Notes under the pieces: model-generated
Told to the model about the DNA's origin: nothing
What the model saw: only the letters and a program-made list of their open reading frames with translations
Databases searched by the model: none
Assembly (NCBI GenBank): GCA_947645195.1
Contig: CANSGD010001460.1
Span: 1-64,000, forward strand
Reading direction: 5' to 3'
Source: Patellifolia procumbens
Lineage: Eukaryota; Streptophyta; Magnoliopsida; Caryophyllales; Amaranthaceae
Length of the DNA: 64,000 nt
Shown here: piece by piece, positions 1 through 10,212 of the stretch
How the letters are laid out: each line of letters opens with the position of its first letter
Numbering within the stretch: the stretch's first letter is position 1
Translations under genes and position numbers: made by a program

Positions 1-502
1 TAACATGATTACATGTATCGTATGAACGTAAGTTATACGAAGGTATTACGTCCAATTATGATTTATATGTGAAAAATAATTATTGCCTTATTTCAAGGAA
101 TTATGATTTACATGTTAAGTATGTGTATGCTTTATCTCCCGGAATATGTGTCATAACTGAAAAATGTTTTGAAACCTAATCCATTTTATGTAGGGTGAAG
201 TGAAGTTATAAGTTTTCCACTAATTTTGCAATGTTTTAGGTTCCTTTTTTCTTGTTTTTCTATTTTCTTCTGAACAAGCTTGGTTATATATAAGGGTCGG
301 GATGGATCCGGAAAAGCAAGTGCTTAGGATGGATTTAGAAATGAGATGAAGCAAGTATTTAAGGTTTAGTTGTCATTATGAGGTTTGAAGAATATTATAT
401 TATTTGTGGGATATAAGCCATAGGTTTAAGAAACGCTGCTCAAATCATGTGTATAGTTATGGTTAATGATGATTAATTAGGGAACCCGAGTTCGAGGCGT
501 GA
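1..502 (+). repeat. 3' part of a probable Ty3/gypsy LTR
   Basis: The window opens in AT-rich sequence without coding potential that ends at 502 with GAGGCGTGACA, a typical 3' end (..CA) of a gypsy LTR. No primer-binding site follows, so this would be a solo LTR or the 3' LTR of an element lying upstream of the window. The start is not in the window. This is an inference from the terminal sequence style only; it could equally be unrelated intergenic DNA. Confidence 0.35.
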
Positions 503-1600
503 CAAAGATATCATCCATTCTCATGAATATTGTGAATAGAGCCAAATGTAGCCCAAATAGAAGTGCGGTTCAAATTCTAGCAACAATTTTTTCTAAATAC
601 CCAAAATCGCATGAAATGACATTATAAACCTAGATATAGAACTATTAAAACCCCTATATTTAGATGCCAATAAATCAAAGGCACAAAAACGTAGGTAGAA
701 ATCTCGAAAAGCGAATAATGGAAGCTAAACCTAATCAAAGAAGGCTCTTTTCTCATCATCATCAACACCAGGTTCCGCCCATTCATCAAACAAACCACTC
801 TATCCTTTCGAACCAACATCTTCGCCAATTCGACGTAAATTAATAGAAAAAAAATCACTTTCACTACCAAAATTACACAAATTGAGCTATAATTAAATAA
901 ACAGTGATGATTAGAAATCAAAAATAAAAACACACATGATTAGGAGAAAGAAGATGGAGAAACAAAACTTTATTGCTTGATCAATGGCCAGGCCTCTCAC
1001 GATCTTGATTGCTTCGCTTCGTCGCATCGACGAAGGCCGAAGATGATGTAATTGGTTGTGTTTTGGAAATCACGAATGTCGGCGTTCTTCTGGTATGCAT
1101 ATTGGGTGAATCGTGAGAAGCATCAGAAACAAGACAACAATTCATGGGCTTAAAAATACAGTAACAAATACATAAGTTGAAAGACATATCCCAAAGATTC
1201 AAACAAGTAGTAATATGTTGAAAGTTAATTTTCAAGCAAAAACCTCAAGACATAAGAAATCTGATATTGGCACTGACCTTGTGGGTCTTCAAAGAGCATC
1301 ATATGTCGTCGGATCTGATTCTTCTTACTGGTCGGAGGAAAAAATGGAAGATTTTCAGAGATGGAATATCATAAAAATGGACGATGGAAGATGGTAGTGT
1401 AAATCTGGCGAGGAAGGGGAATTAGTTCCGCCTGGAAGACGAGAAGTTAAGGCAAAAGAAGGGAGGGAGAGGGAGAGTAATGAGATGAAAACCCGCTTGC
1501 TTTTTCCCAACAATTAAAATCTCGCTCATTCTAACTAAACTCTCGACACCCTTTTCTGCCGACAATGCCTTGCGCACTAAAGCGCATTGGTAAACACAGA
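503..1600. other. Intergenic stretch, no gene supported
   Basis: Short open frames occur on both strands (for example 622-933 and 981-1235 minus, 1215-1397 plus), but none shows a recognisable domain, they overlap in conflicting frames, and no splice-consistent chain was found. I see nothing functional here. Confidence 0.5.
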
Positions 1601-1644
1601 TTAAAGGAAAAATAGCCTAACACTTGTATACTATGCTGAAGTAT

Positions 1645-2460
1645 ATGTGCCGAGAATTAATGCATTTTGTAGTAGTGATTGTTGCAACAAACTTCGAGAT
1701 CAAACCTCCGCTCATCAACATGGTGCAGAAAATCCGTTTCGTGGGCATCCTATTGAAGACCTGGCAAACCATCTGCAACGGTTACAAAAACTCTGTCGGA
1801 CCGTTAAACATGCCGAGGTCACTCCAGATCAGTTGAAGGTCATATTTTTGAGTTTTCATTGAAAGATAAAGCACAGAAGTGGCTGAACGACGTGAAAGAG
1901 ACTGAATGGAGTGGCTTATCTGCTGCATTCCTCAAGGAGTACTACCCATCCACAAAAACAACAGATATTAGAAACAAACTAGCCACATTTTCGCAAGAGC
2001 CTGATACAAACACTTCAGGAAGTGTGGACTAGATTCAGGGAGAGTGTCCACATGGCAAGTGGTTCTTGACTCAGACATTCTACAATGGTTTTCATCCTCA
2101 GACGAAGAGTACAAATGACTCGTCCGAGGGGGAGTTGCAGATAATGAAGTGGATGAAGGCTATGATTTGCTGGCAAACCTTGCAGCCAATGATCATGCCA
2201 CTTCTCGGAGTCTCACAAAAAGGTATTAGATTTAGATGTCCTTGCATTGCTGATTTTGCAAGTGGTGCAACTCACTATGAAGATTGACACATTGAAGTAT
2301 TCTACCTCGACACCTCCTCCCATGAGCATCAATTCCATGTCTGCCGTCGCACCCATCACATCATCTTATTGCGAGGTATGTGGAGTTCAGGGACATTTTC
2401 TACATGATTGTTTGTATGGTCAATCGAATAAACCTCAATCAGAGCATATAAATGCTTTAT
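1645..2460 (+). pseudogene. Athila-like gag (capsid/nucleocapsid) remnant
   Basis: Gag forms the virus-like particle of LTR retrotransposons. Conceptual translation gives ENPFRGHPIEDLANHLQRL at 1726-1782, then after a frameshift DKAQKWLNDVKETEWSGL (about 1865-1918) and a downstream AAFLKEYYPS block, the usual order of the retrotransposon gag domain (PF03732-like). A further block around 2160-2210 reads YDLLANLAANDHA, typical of the end of the Athila gag domain. A CCHC zinc knuckle (CEVCGVQGHFLHDC) lies at about 2369-2412. At least three frame changes and a stop near 2030 break it. It cannot encode a working protein. Confidence 0.75.
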
Positions 2461-3289
2461 AGCAGCGATCACAAAACGACCCATACTCCAACACATTCAA
2501 TCCTTAGTGGAAAAAAACCAAACTTTTCTTATAGGAGTACCAATGTCCATAAACCACCCCACCATAAAATCAGCCTAAACCACCATTCAATAAAAACCCC
2601 CATGGTTTTTAGAGACCTTCCCCCAACAAAATTCAAACCTCCACACACTTTCCAACCTCCACCACAAAATGTAACCACCCAATAGCCCACCACTTTTGAT
2701 TTGATGAAATTGATACTGAACATGCAGAAAAATTACGAGGACACACAAAGAGATACACAAAAACATTTCAAAGTCCTCGACACTCAGATTGCTCAGTTAG
2801 CGGCAAACAATGCTCAGAGGCAGTATGGACAATTTCCTGGGCAACCCAAGCAGGGAGCTAGCAAATGCTGTTACACTTATAGCGGCACCATTTAGCACGC
2901 TCGCTCGTTGCCTATTAATGATGCTGCCCCCTAGTAAAAAAAAGAGGTGGTAGAGGAAGAAGAAGAAGAGAGTTCGACGACTAAGGTCAAACTATCAAAG
3001 AAAAGTCAGACAGGAAAGTAGAAGGAGAAGGTTTCTAAAAGCCTTTCGCACCAAGGCTACCTTTTCCTCACAGGATGCAGAAATCAAAGGTCGATCAACA
3101 ATTTGGTAAGTTCTTGGCTATGGCAAGAACCTTGAGGTAAGTTTCTTTCACTAATTTTATTTCTCAAGTTCTTGTTTATGCCAAATTTTTGAAAGACATG
3201 ATGACTAAAAAGAAATACTTTGGTGAGGTAGATTGTATCGCTCTAACTGCAGAGTGTTGTGCCATTTTATAGAATAAAACCCCTCCTAA

Positions 3290-3805
3290 AATGAAAATCC
3301 TGGGAGGTTTTCTATCCGTTGCCATGTTGGTCCTTTTCATAGATTAAGCTTTGTGTGATTTAGGTGTTTCTGCCTCTATTATGCCTTTATCTATTTATAA
3401 GAAGCTCGATATGGAGCTCTTAAAAGCACACAAATCACTTTACATATCGCTGACCGTTCTATTAAATACCCCTAGGTGCTTTAGAGGATGAACAGGGTGT
3501 ATTAAGAGGACGAACTTGTTAGGGTTCGGAAATTCTATATTCTTGTTGACTTTATAGTACTGGACATAGAGGAGGATGCCTAATTTCCATTGTTCTGGGT
3601 AGGCCGTTTATGTACTGCTGGTGTTATTATTGATGTCAAGTCTGGGTCTTTAACTCTGAGTGTTGGTGATGATAAAGTCTCTTTTAAACTAAACAATGTT
3701 GTTAAGGCACCTATGCTTCAACAATCTTGTAGCAGGGTTGATATTATGGATGAGGTTGTTTGTCTGCACTCCCGCATATGCTCTATGCTGACCTGCTTGA
3801 GGTAG
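3290..3805 (+). pseudogene. Retroviral-type aspartic protease remnant
   Basis: Translation around 3350-3420 contains LGVSASIMPLSIYKKL, corresponding to the region just after the D(S/T)GA active site in Athila-type proteases (LGASVSLMPLS), where the catalytic motif itself is degraded. After about 3540 a second block reads FYILVDFIVLDIEEDA and then WVGRLCTAGVIIDVKSGSL, matching the flap and C-terminal strands. Stops at about 3580 and frame changes show it is dead. The intervening 2460-3290 stretch is proline- and lysine-rich linker without a domain. Confidence 0.65.
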
Positions 3806-5628
3806 CACTCACTATGAATGTCTCTTTAGAAGCAATGTCGAGGCCGACGCCTACATTGCTGATTTAGAGGACCTCAAGTGGAAAGGAAAAAGATCGGTGG
3901 TTAAGGTGGCATCATCATCTACAGGTAAAGTAAGACCTTCTTTTAAGGAGGAAGATGTTTGGTGAGGGTGGCAACCATTGCCAAGCCCTTCAATTTTAGG
4001 CATGAAGGTAATATGATCATGTTGGACCTTTATAAACCAGTTGTGCGGGAGGCAACCCGTAACTTTTTTTATTTTTATTTTTTTAGAGTGAGAGAGAGAG
4101 TAAGAGAGTACTAACATCTGTTTTTCCTCTGAGCATCGTCGAATCGTTCATCTTTTGGCATTGAGGACACTGCCAAGTTCATCTTGGAGGAGGACTTGTG
4201 ATTGTACACTTTATCTCTTTTATTGTTGTATAGGATAGATTTATTTCTTTCGAAAAATGCTGAAAAAAATCAAAAAATACGATTCTCATGACTGGTTTTA
4301 TTGCCTCCCCTGTGCCCCATGATGTGCTTTGATTGAAAATGATTTAGCTATGTTTGTTTAGATAGATGGGCAATTGTGATTTTGAGGCTCTGATGTGATG
4401 TTCAATTGCTATGATTTTGAGAAAATTTTGATTATTATAGACTACATTGTGCTGCATGCCTGAGTTGGTTACACTGTGAGGCCTGCTCTTGGCTATAGGA
4501 TTCATATTAATATCCAGTCTATTTCTTGTGTGTTAATTAGCTAATTGATCTTGACTTTGACTTTGACTTTGTAGTTATTTATTTCTGATAACTTATAGCA
4601 TTTGCTATGCTAGAGGCGTTTTTTTGTCTGATTCTTGAACCTCGGAGTGAATTTTTTGATATAATCTTGTTCTCCTTAGCCTCGTTGAGCCTAATAACCT
4701 TTTCGTGTTACTAAACCTTATTGCATACCATGGCCTTTATTTCGATATTGTTCCCAAGCATAGCTTGGGGAGCTTTCGTATGGGTTGAGTCATGAGTTGG
4801 TTTCTATGGTTTGTATGGAATGGGGGATGATTCTGTATTTGGTGTGGCTTCAAGTTTGATAAAAAGAAAAGAAAAAGCAAGTTTAGAATTTGTGAAAGCT
4901 TGGTTCGAAAAATTGAAAGAGAAATAGAAGTTGAAAACGTTCAAAGTTTCATTCATTCATATTGTTTATAAAAAAACCAGTTGCATTGCTCTAAAGTTGG
5001 GTTTATGGGAGTTTTTTATCAATTCAAAAGAGTTGGGTGTGTTTTGTTGTTATGTGTTGTTGTTGGGACGTATTTAGGCCATCATCAGCCTTGTTTCTAG
5101 TGACTTTTGCTCTCCCATTCTTGCTTTTTCCATTTGCAAGAATTATTCTCTACCCTTACCTAAGCCGCCCTATTACAACCCTAAAAAGTCCTCTTGACCT
5201 CGTGTTTGCATTGTTTATTGGATTGACTTGGAGGCGTTTCTCAAAGTTAAAGAGCTTGTCTGCTAATTGAGTTGACTTGATTAGGATGAGCGACATTTAA
5301 CCTTCTTAAATACATTAGAGTGTGAGTGGGACATGACATTTATGGTCAGGTCGATGTGTGTTTGGGCATATTCTTTGCCTGCCACAAAATTGAGAGGAGT
5401 GACACATTGGTGAGGTCCTTTTTCAGGACATTTACGTCGTGTAGATGAGTTGAAATTAACGATTTGCTTGGATGATTGGTAGTTGGATTGATCTGAATAG
5501 TTGAACTTGAATTATGCCTACTTGAACGATTCTTAGTCTTGAAAATAGTTTGAGCTTTGAATGTTTATCTTAGGGAGAGGCAATTTATTCCATGTTCCTA
5601 TTTTATTTGCTTGAGGACAAGCAAAAAT
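3806..5628 (+). other. Non-coding 3' internal region of the Athila-like element
   Basis: No convincing coding frame. The stretch holds a GGAGGCAACCC-like motif (4046-4062), a GAGGACA..TTGGAGGAGG module at about 4160-4195, AGCTTGGGGAGC at 4762-4773, and a second module TTGAGGACAAGC..AGCTTGGGGAG at 5611-5641 directly before the LTR. The paired modules resemble polypurine-tract contexts of this element class. Confidence 0.5.
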
Positions 5629-5643
5629 TTAGCTTGGGGAGTT

Positions 5644-7234
5644 TGATATTATGGATTTATATAGAGTTTTTGCCCTATGGTTGAAAACTAAATCATGCGT
5701 TATTGACACTCTTAGGAGATATTTTGTGCTAATTACTCTATATAGTTGTGGTTTTATTGTTTTGTGTTGAATTGCAACTTTTAGGGACTTTTCTCCCTAT
5801 TGTATGCTATTTCGAGGCAACTACAGTTATAGGAGTTGTTTATGAGGCACGTGTGGTGAATTAGAGGTCCAAAGGCCCTAGGCTTGAAGACAGAGCTCAA
5901 AATGTAAAGGAAGACCAAGAAACGAGCAAAATGCACACGACCTGATCGGGCTGAATGGCCTAGAGCCATCAGGCAGCTCTTACGTCTTCATGGTGCATTT
6001 GGCCCTATCAGGTGTGCTTGGCCCGAACGGGCGGAATTTAACGGCTGAAGATTGGTGTTCTAGAGCACGATCGGGCGGGCTTGCCAGACCAGATCGGGCG
6101 GGGGAAGCTCTGCTGCCGTATTGTTGTTCGCGTGAAATGACAAAGCCAACCAAATGGCTCAGCCCGACCCGATCGGGCGGGGTGGCAGACCTGACCGTGC
6201 GGGTTCATTATTATTGCTACTGTTATTTGTGCGAAGAGAAGAGCGTGGGCACTTTTGTCTTGGCTCGGCCCGATCGGGCGTGCGACACAAAGAGGCAAAA
6301 ATTCTATCTTTTGCCGACCTATTTCGCTTTCTTAGTTTATTATAAATAGTTAGACTTCATTATTTTTCAGATATCTATTATTCACTTTATTTTCATTGTT
6401 CATCAGTTTAGTTTTAAAGCTTTTTAGAGTTAAACACTTTAATTTAGATTCGAAGGTGATCGAACCTTGGATCATTTCAATAAAAGTTATTGCTTTCCGT
6501 CAATTGGTATGGTTCTCTATTCCTTATTTATTTCTTTAATCTTTGATTGCTTTGGTTGTTTATTTAATCATTCATAATGCAACTTCAAGTTTAGGTTTTA
6601 ATATTAAATTCGTTGTTGTTTATTCAATATTGAGTGAGTAGTCGTCTTTATAGGGTTTAGGGAGGGAAGCCATGATTATACCATGATTGCTAATTGAATT
6701 GCTATCAGTTCTAGGTTGTGATTAGGAAAAATTTTAGTATAAATTTTTTCTTGAATCTGTGGTTTATGTTAGTGACCCATTTCATGAATTACGTCTAGCA
6801 ACTTGAGTATTCCCGACCATAGGTTTACTTTTAGAGGCTTAGTACACACTGTCGTTTCTTATTATATGAGCGACGACCGTGCCATATATGTTGAATTGAG
6901 TGCGCTATGACCCGATCGTAGGCTTAGTATTGGCTCCAATTGTTCGACTGTAGACCTAGGTATTGTTAGTTATACGACCCTTGTGATTGGTATATTCGTG
7001 GTGGAACGAACTAATGCCCTAGTCCTTTAATCAATTGTTAAATCCCTTTTTCAATATTGCTTTCATTAGTTTAATTAGTAGTTCAAGCAGTTTTCTCCCT
7101 GATTTCGTTTGAAATAACTTTTTAATTACATATTAACTTTGAAAACCTGTCTCCATGTGGATTAAACCCATACTTTCAATGCTCTAGTAACAAAAGGGAC
7201 TGTAAACTTGCGTTATTATATTTAAAACACATCA
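5644..7234 (+). repeat. 3' LTR of the Athila-like element
   Basis: The sequence runs from TGATATTATGG to AAACACATCA, so it has the TG..CA ends and a short TGAT/ATCA inverted repeat. It directly follows the polypurine-rich AGCTTGGGGAGTT. Length 1591 bp. It contains a GC-rich cluster at 5940-6290. Probable TATA-like sequence (TATAAATAG) lies at about 6341-6349, just downstream of that cluster, which would place the promoter and R region there. No matching 5' LTR is in the window, so LTR divergence cannot be used to date it. Confidence 0.75.
5940..6290 (+). repeat. GATCGGGC motif cluster within the LTR
   Basis: Several copies of GATCGGGC, some inside the palindrome CCCGATCGGGC, occur at about 5943, 6069, 6092, 6170 and 6268, with diverged copies at 6005, 6024 and 6192. 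They lie upstream of the TATA-like box of the LTR. Short open frames covering them (for example 5990-6349) arise because the motif lacks stop codons, and are not credible genes. Confidence 0.7.
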
Positions 7235-8225
7235 GAAGCCATAGTCACAGAAGCACACTCATGAGAAAAATGGCCAGATTTGCCACAAGTTTCGCAGGTA
7301 ACTCCACTAGTGCTAGACAAACTAGCCGTAGCATCGACATCAATGGTTGTGTAGGATCAGTCATACCCATCTTCCTAGTATTTATTGTCAATGTCAACGT
7401 GCGAGTTGGCTAGTGAGAATAGAGTAGGTCTCAACATCATGTTTCCCTCCCTTTTGGGCTGGAGTGAACATTACTCCATTGGTTTATTGCTAGGTGCCCC
7501 AGAAAATCATAGTCTTTGTTAGACTCTTCGCCACAAATACTCCTCCTGCAGCGCCATCTATCATCCTCCTCGTATGTGAGTTTTTACCATTGTAGAATAT
7601 CAGACTGGGGAACCATGTCTTTAGAAACTCTCCCAAGCTTCATAGAGAAACCCCCTTACATCTTGGCTAAAACTGGTGATACGATGTCGCGTGTTTGCAG
7701 TGCGGGAGTAAGAATAAAATCTTACCAAGAATGCCTTGGTAAGCCTGTCCATGTAATGATCGACTCAATCAGGCGATTACACCATTCCAAATCTTTCCCA
7801 TTAAGCGAGAATCTCAACAATTGGAATCTAAGCTGATTTGTAGGCACGTTAGCAGATCTCCGGGTAGCACAACACTGGAGGATATACTGCAGATGGGCAT
7901 GTGATTTTTTATCTTTTAGGCCACTGAACTGGTTTTCTGCACCATGTTAATGACGTGGGAAATGATATCAAAATTGGTTGCAGTAGAAGGCTGGGAATAC
8001 TCCTTCAAACTACTTAAAAGAACGTCAGATATTTTGTGTAGTATAGGAGATTGTTGGAGGGTCTTCCCATTGACGACTCTTTTACTAATGGTTATCTCCT
8101 GGCAGTCACTTCAGCCACCCCGTGGTATGCGGACAACACCAGTTTTTGTGTTAGTGGGCAGGTTCCTCCATAATTCAGCTACTAATAGAGGAAGAAATTG
8201 AAAATTTTACAATAGATTTCTTAAA
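7235..8225 (-). pseudogene. Retrotransposon gag remnant in opposite orientation
   Basis: On the minus strand the translation contains RFSLNGKDLEWCNRLIES (near 7850-7770), typical of the retrotransposon gag domain (FPFSLxGxAxxWxxxL), and a CCHC zinc knuckle CETCGKSGHFSHEC at about 7295-7250. Frameshifts separate these blocks. The pseudogene abuts the 3' LTR at 7234, which suggests that the Athila-like element inserted into it or was joined to it by deletion. No matching pol was found beside it. Confidence 0.65.
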
Positions 8226-8979
8226 AACGCCCACTATAAGAGAAGAACGAGAGCCAATCATTCTGCCAACTGGACAATGTTGACTTTGGCATTCTCTTTT
8301 TCTTAATAAGATTTCCGTGATTTCCGCAGCATATATCTTTTCCGGATTTTGTTTATTTTTTGTATATTTGTTAAATTAATTTTTGTATATTTGATATATT
8401 AATTATGGTAATTAGTTATATTAATTATTGTAATTAGTTATATTACATATTTGATATTTAAAATCTAATACTTAATCTATATGGTATACTACCTATATTT
8501 GTAAGGATTACTATACTTAATTTTTTAGGCAGTCCCTAAAAATTTGGGATACTTCACCATTAACGTCTTCTTCTAGACTGCCATTAATGAGTTGTTCAAT
8601 CGCGCAAATTCGTCCTTCACTCACTTCTACTTTGCCATACTCGATCTATTCAATGTGGAGATAAGTCGTCTGTGAATCTTCTTCAACCTCACCAACCCTC
8701 CTTTTCATCAACGATAGGTAAATTAATTTCGAAAACAATTAGGGTTCATAAGAATTATTTTGAATTAAACTAGGGCTCAAACTAATTATTCGGTTTTTGT
8801 CCATACTTATAAGATTTTTGATGCCGACGTCGAGGTCAATTTATCGAATTGGCAAGAGGTTGAAGACGACTGCAAATAAGAATTAACTGTCGTTGCGCAT
8901 TAATATACCTAGTGTTTCGTTTGGACAGCACCAACTAATTTTCTGGTTATATCCATAATGGTAACAGTGAAATCGATTA
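8226..8979. other. AT-rich spacer, no gene supported
   Basis: AT-rich sequence followed by a moderately GC-rich block (8560-8730) that ends in a donor-like GATAG|GTAAAT. No open frame or domain supports an exon. It may be a flank of the transposon locus further right. Confidence 0.4.
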
Positions 8980-10130
8980 CGGTAGTTGCCAAAATGATAC
9001 TCGGACATTGCCTAGCACTATGTTGACTTTGATGTACTTTTGGTTGTTTTTGTAAGATACAAATTATTGTGTAGCTTAAGGTAGTAAGGATGAATTAGAA
9101 GAAATCAATAGGGAACAGTCAATTACTGGTCTAAACACATCTAGATTCATAATCAACAATGTAAAAATAAAAATATTCTCTACAAATTAGAGCAAAGTAG
9201 TTGAATTTACTGTCATGGATAGCGTGGCAACGACCTTAACCTGTTTGGGTCACATCTAAACAATGCGTAACCAAAATAAGAACACATCTGGATAGCCACC
9301 CTTTTGGCAATGAGTAAGGGTACAACTGTGGTTGAATCTTAGATGAACAATGGAATCACAAATTCCAACGCTTTTTATATTTAAGCTACTGAAGTAACGG
9401 ACATCAAAATGTGGGCAATGACCACAAAACGATATGATGATTGAAAAATAAGAATGAAGAAAATGGTAAGTACTATGGCTTTTTCCAACTCGAGTACAAC
9501 ATAGTTGTGAAGTAGTTATTTAAAAACTTGCGCTTAAATTTAAGACGGAACCCATAAAATTTATAGTTGTAAAGCAGATTCAATCAGAAACCATACTATC
9601 AATTACATTATTACAAGCATACGATTCCGTTACTTTGCCAATTCAACTAATTGATTTTGATATTAGATCTATACAGAATGAACCAAAACAATTCACATTA
9701 AAGAAGATTGTTCTTGAGGGATGGGCATCCACAGTTTGGCAATGGCCACACAACCTTATGGTAATAGCTAACAAATATAAGCATTGTCCACATGTATACA
9801 CAGTTTAGATATCTAATTCTGATAGTGTGAACCTTAAACAAAAACCATAGCAATAATAATTAGGCAATGTATGGTCTTAGTTGAATATTCGATAAAATAT
9901 TTTAGACCTAAAAACCCAATATTTTATAAATCCTTTTACATACTTATTGTTCATCATTTTTGTAGCAATGTCTATGTCTATGGAAATAGCAAAAACAATA
10001 CTTGCACCATACTTTATCCAACGATATTGAAATTCGCTACAACAAAATATACTTAATATACGATGGAGTGCAGAAATTATGTGCACCCAAAATTTGGCAA
10101 TGTGCACTGTAAATGCCCATCAAGAGTTAA
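8980..10130. repeat. Cluster of TGGCAATG-type short repeats
   Basis: Variants of TTGGCAATG or its complement CATTGCCAA recur at about 8986, 9009, 9303, 9412, 9736, 9863 and 10093 in otherwise non-coding DNA. Such scattered short motifs are typical of subterminal regions of CACTA and some MULE elements, where the transposase binds. The cluster sits beyond the 3' end of the minus-strand gene at 10213-11723. Related copies occur at 11945, 17268 and 17745. Function is inferred. Confidence 0.4.
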
Positions 10131-10212
10131 GTTAAAGCGTGTAAACCAATTATCCAAAAACAAAGCTATAATTATATATCCGTCATTCTAATATGAAGGC
10201 ATAGCCTAATTC

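Larger units (their letters stand above)
1640..5643 (+). mobile_element. Degenerate Athila-like Ty3/gypsy element, internal region
   Basis: Order on the plus strand: gag remnant, CCHC knuckle, protease-like remnant, a run resembling the GGAGGCAACCC motif commonly found after the coding region of Athila/Tat elements (4046-4062), about 1.5 kb of non-coding DNA, a polypurine tract at about 5629-5643 and the LTR at 5644. Reverse transcriptase, RNase H and integrase are absent between the protease remnant (ends about 3800) and 4046, so pol is deleted or was never present. A 5' LTR and primer-binding site were not found upstream of the gag, so the 5' end is missing. Many stops and frameshifts show it is old. 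Family assignment comes from the gag and from the GAGGACA..TTGGGGAG module preceding the LTR. Confidence 0.7.

Noticed and set aside
5781..6349. Overlapping frames with ARSG/RPDRAG motifs
   Set aside because: They lie inside an LTR and result from the stop-free GATCGGGC repeats; frames on both strands are equally open.
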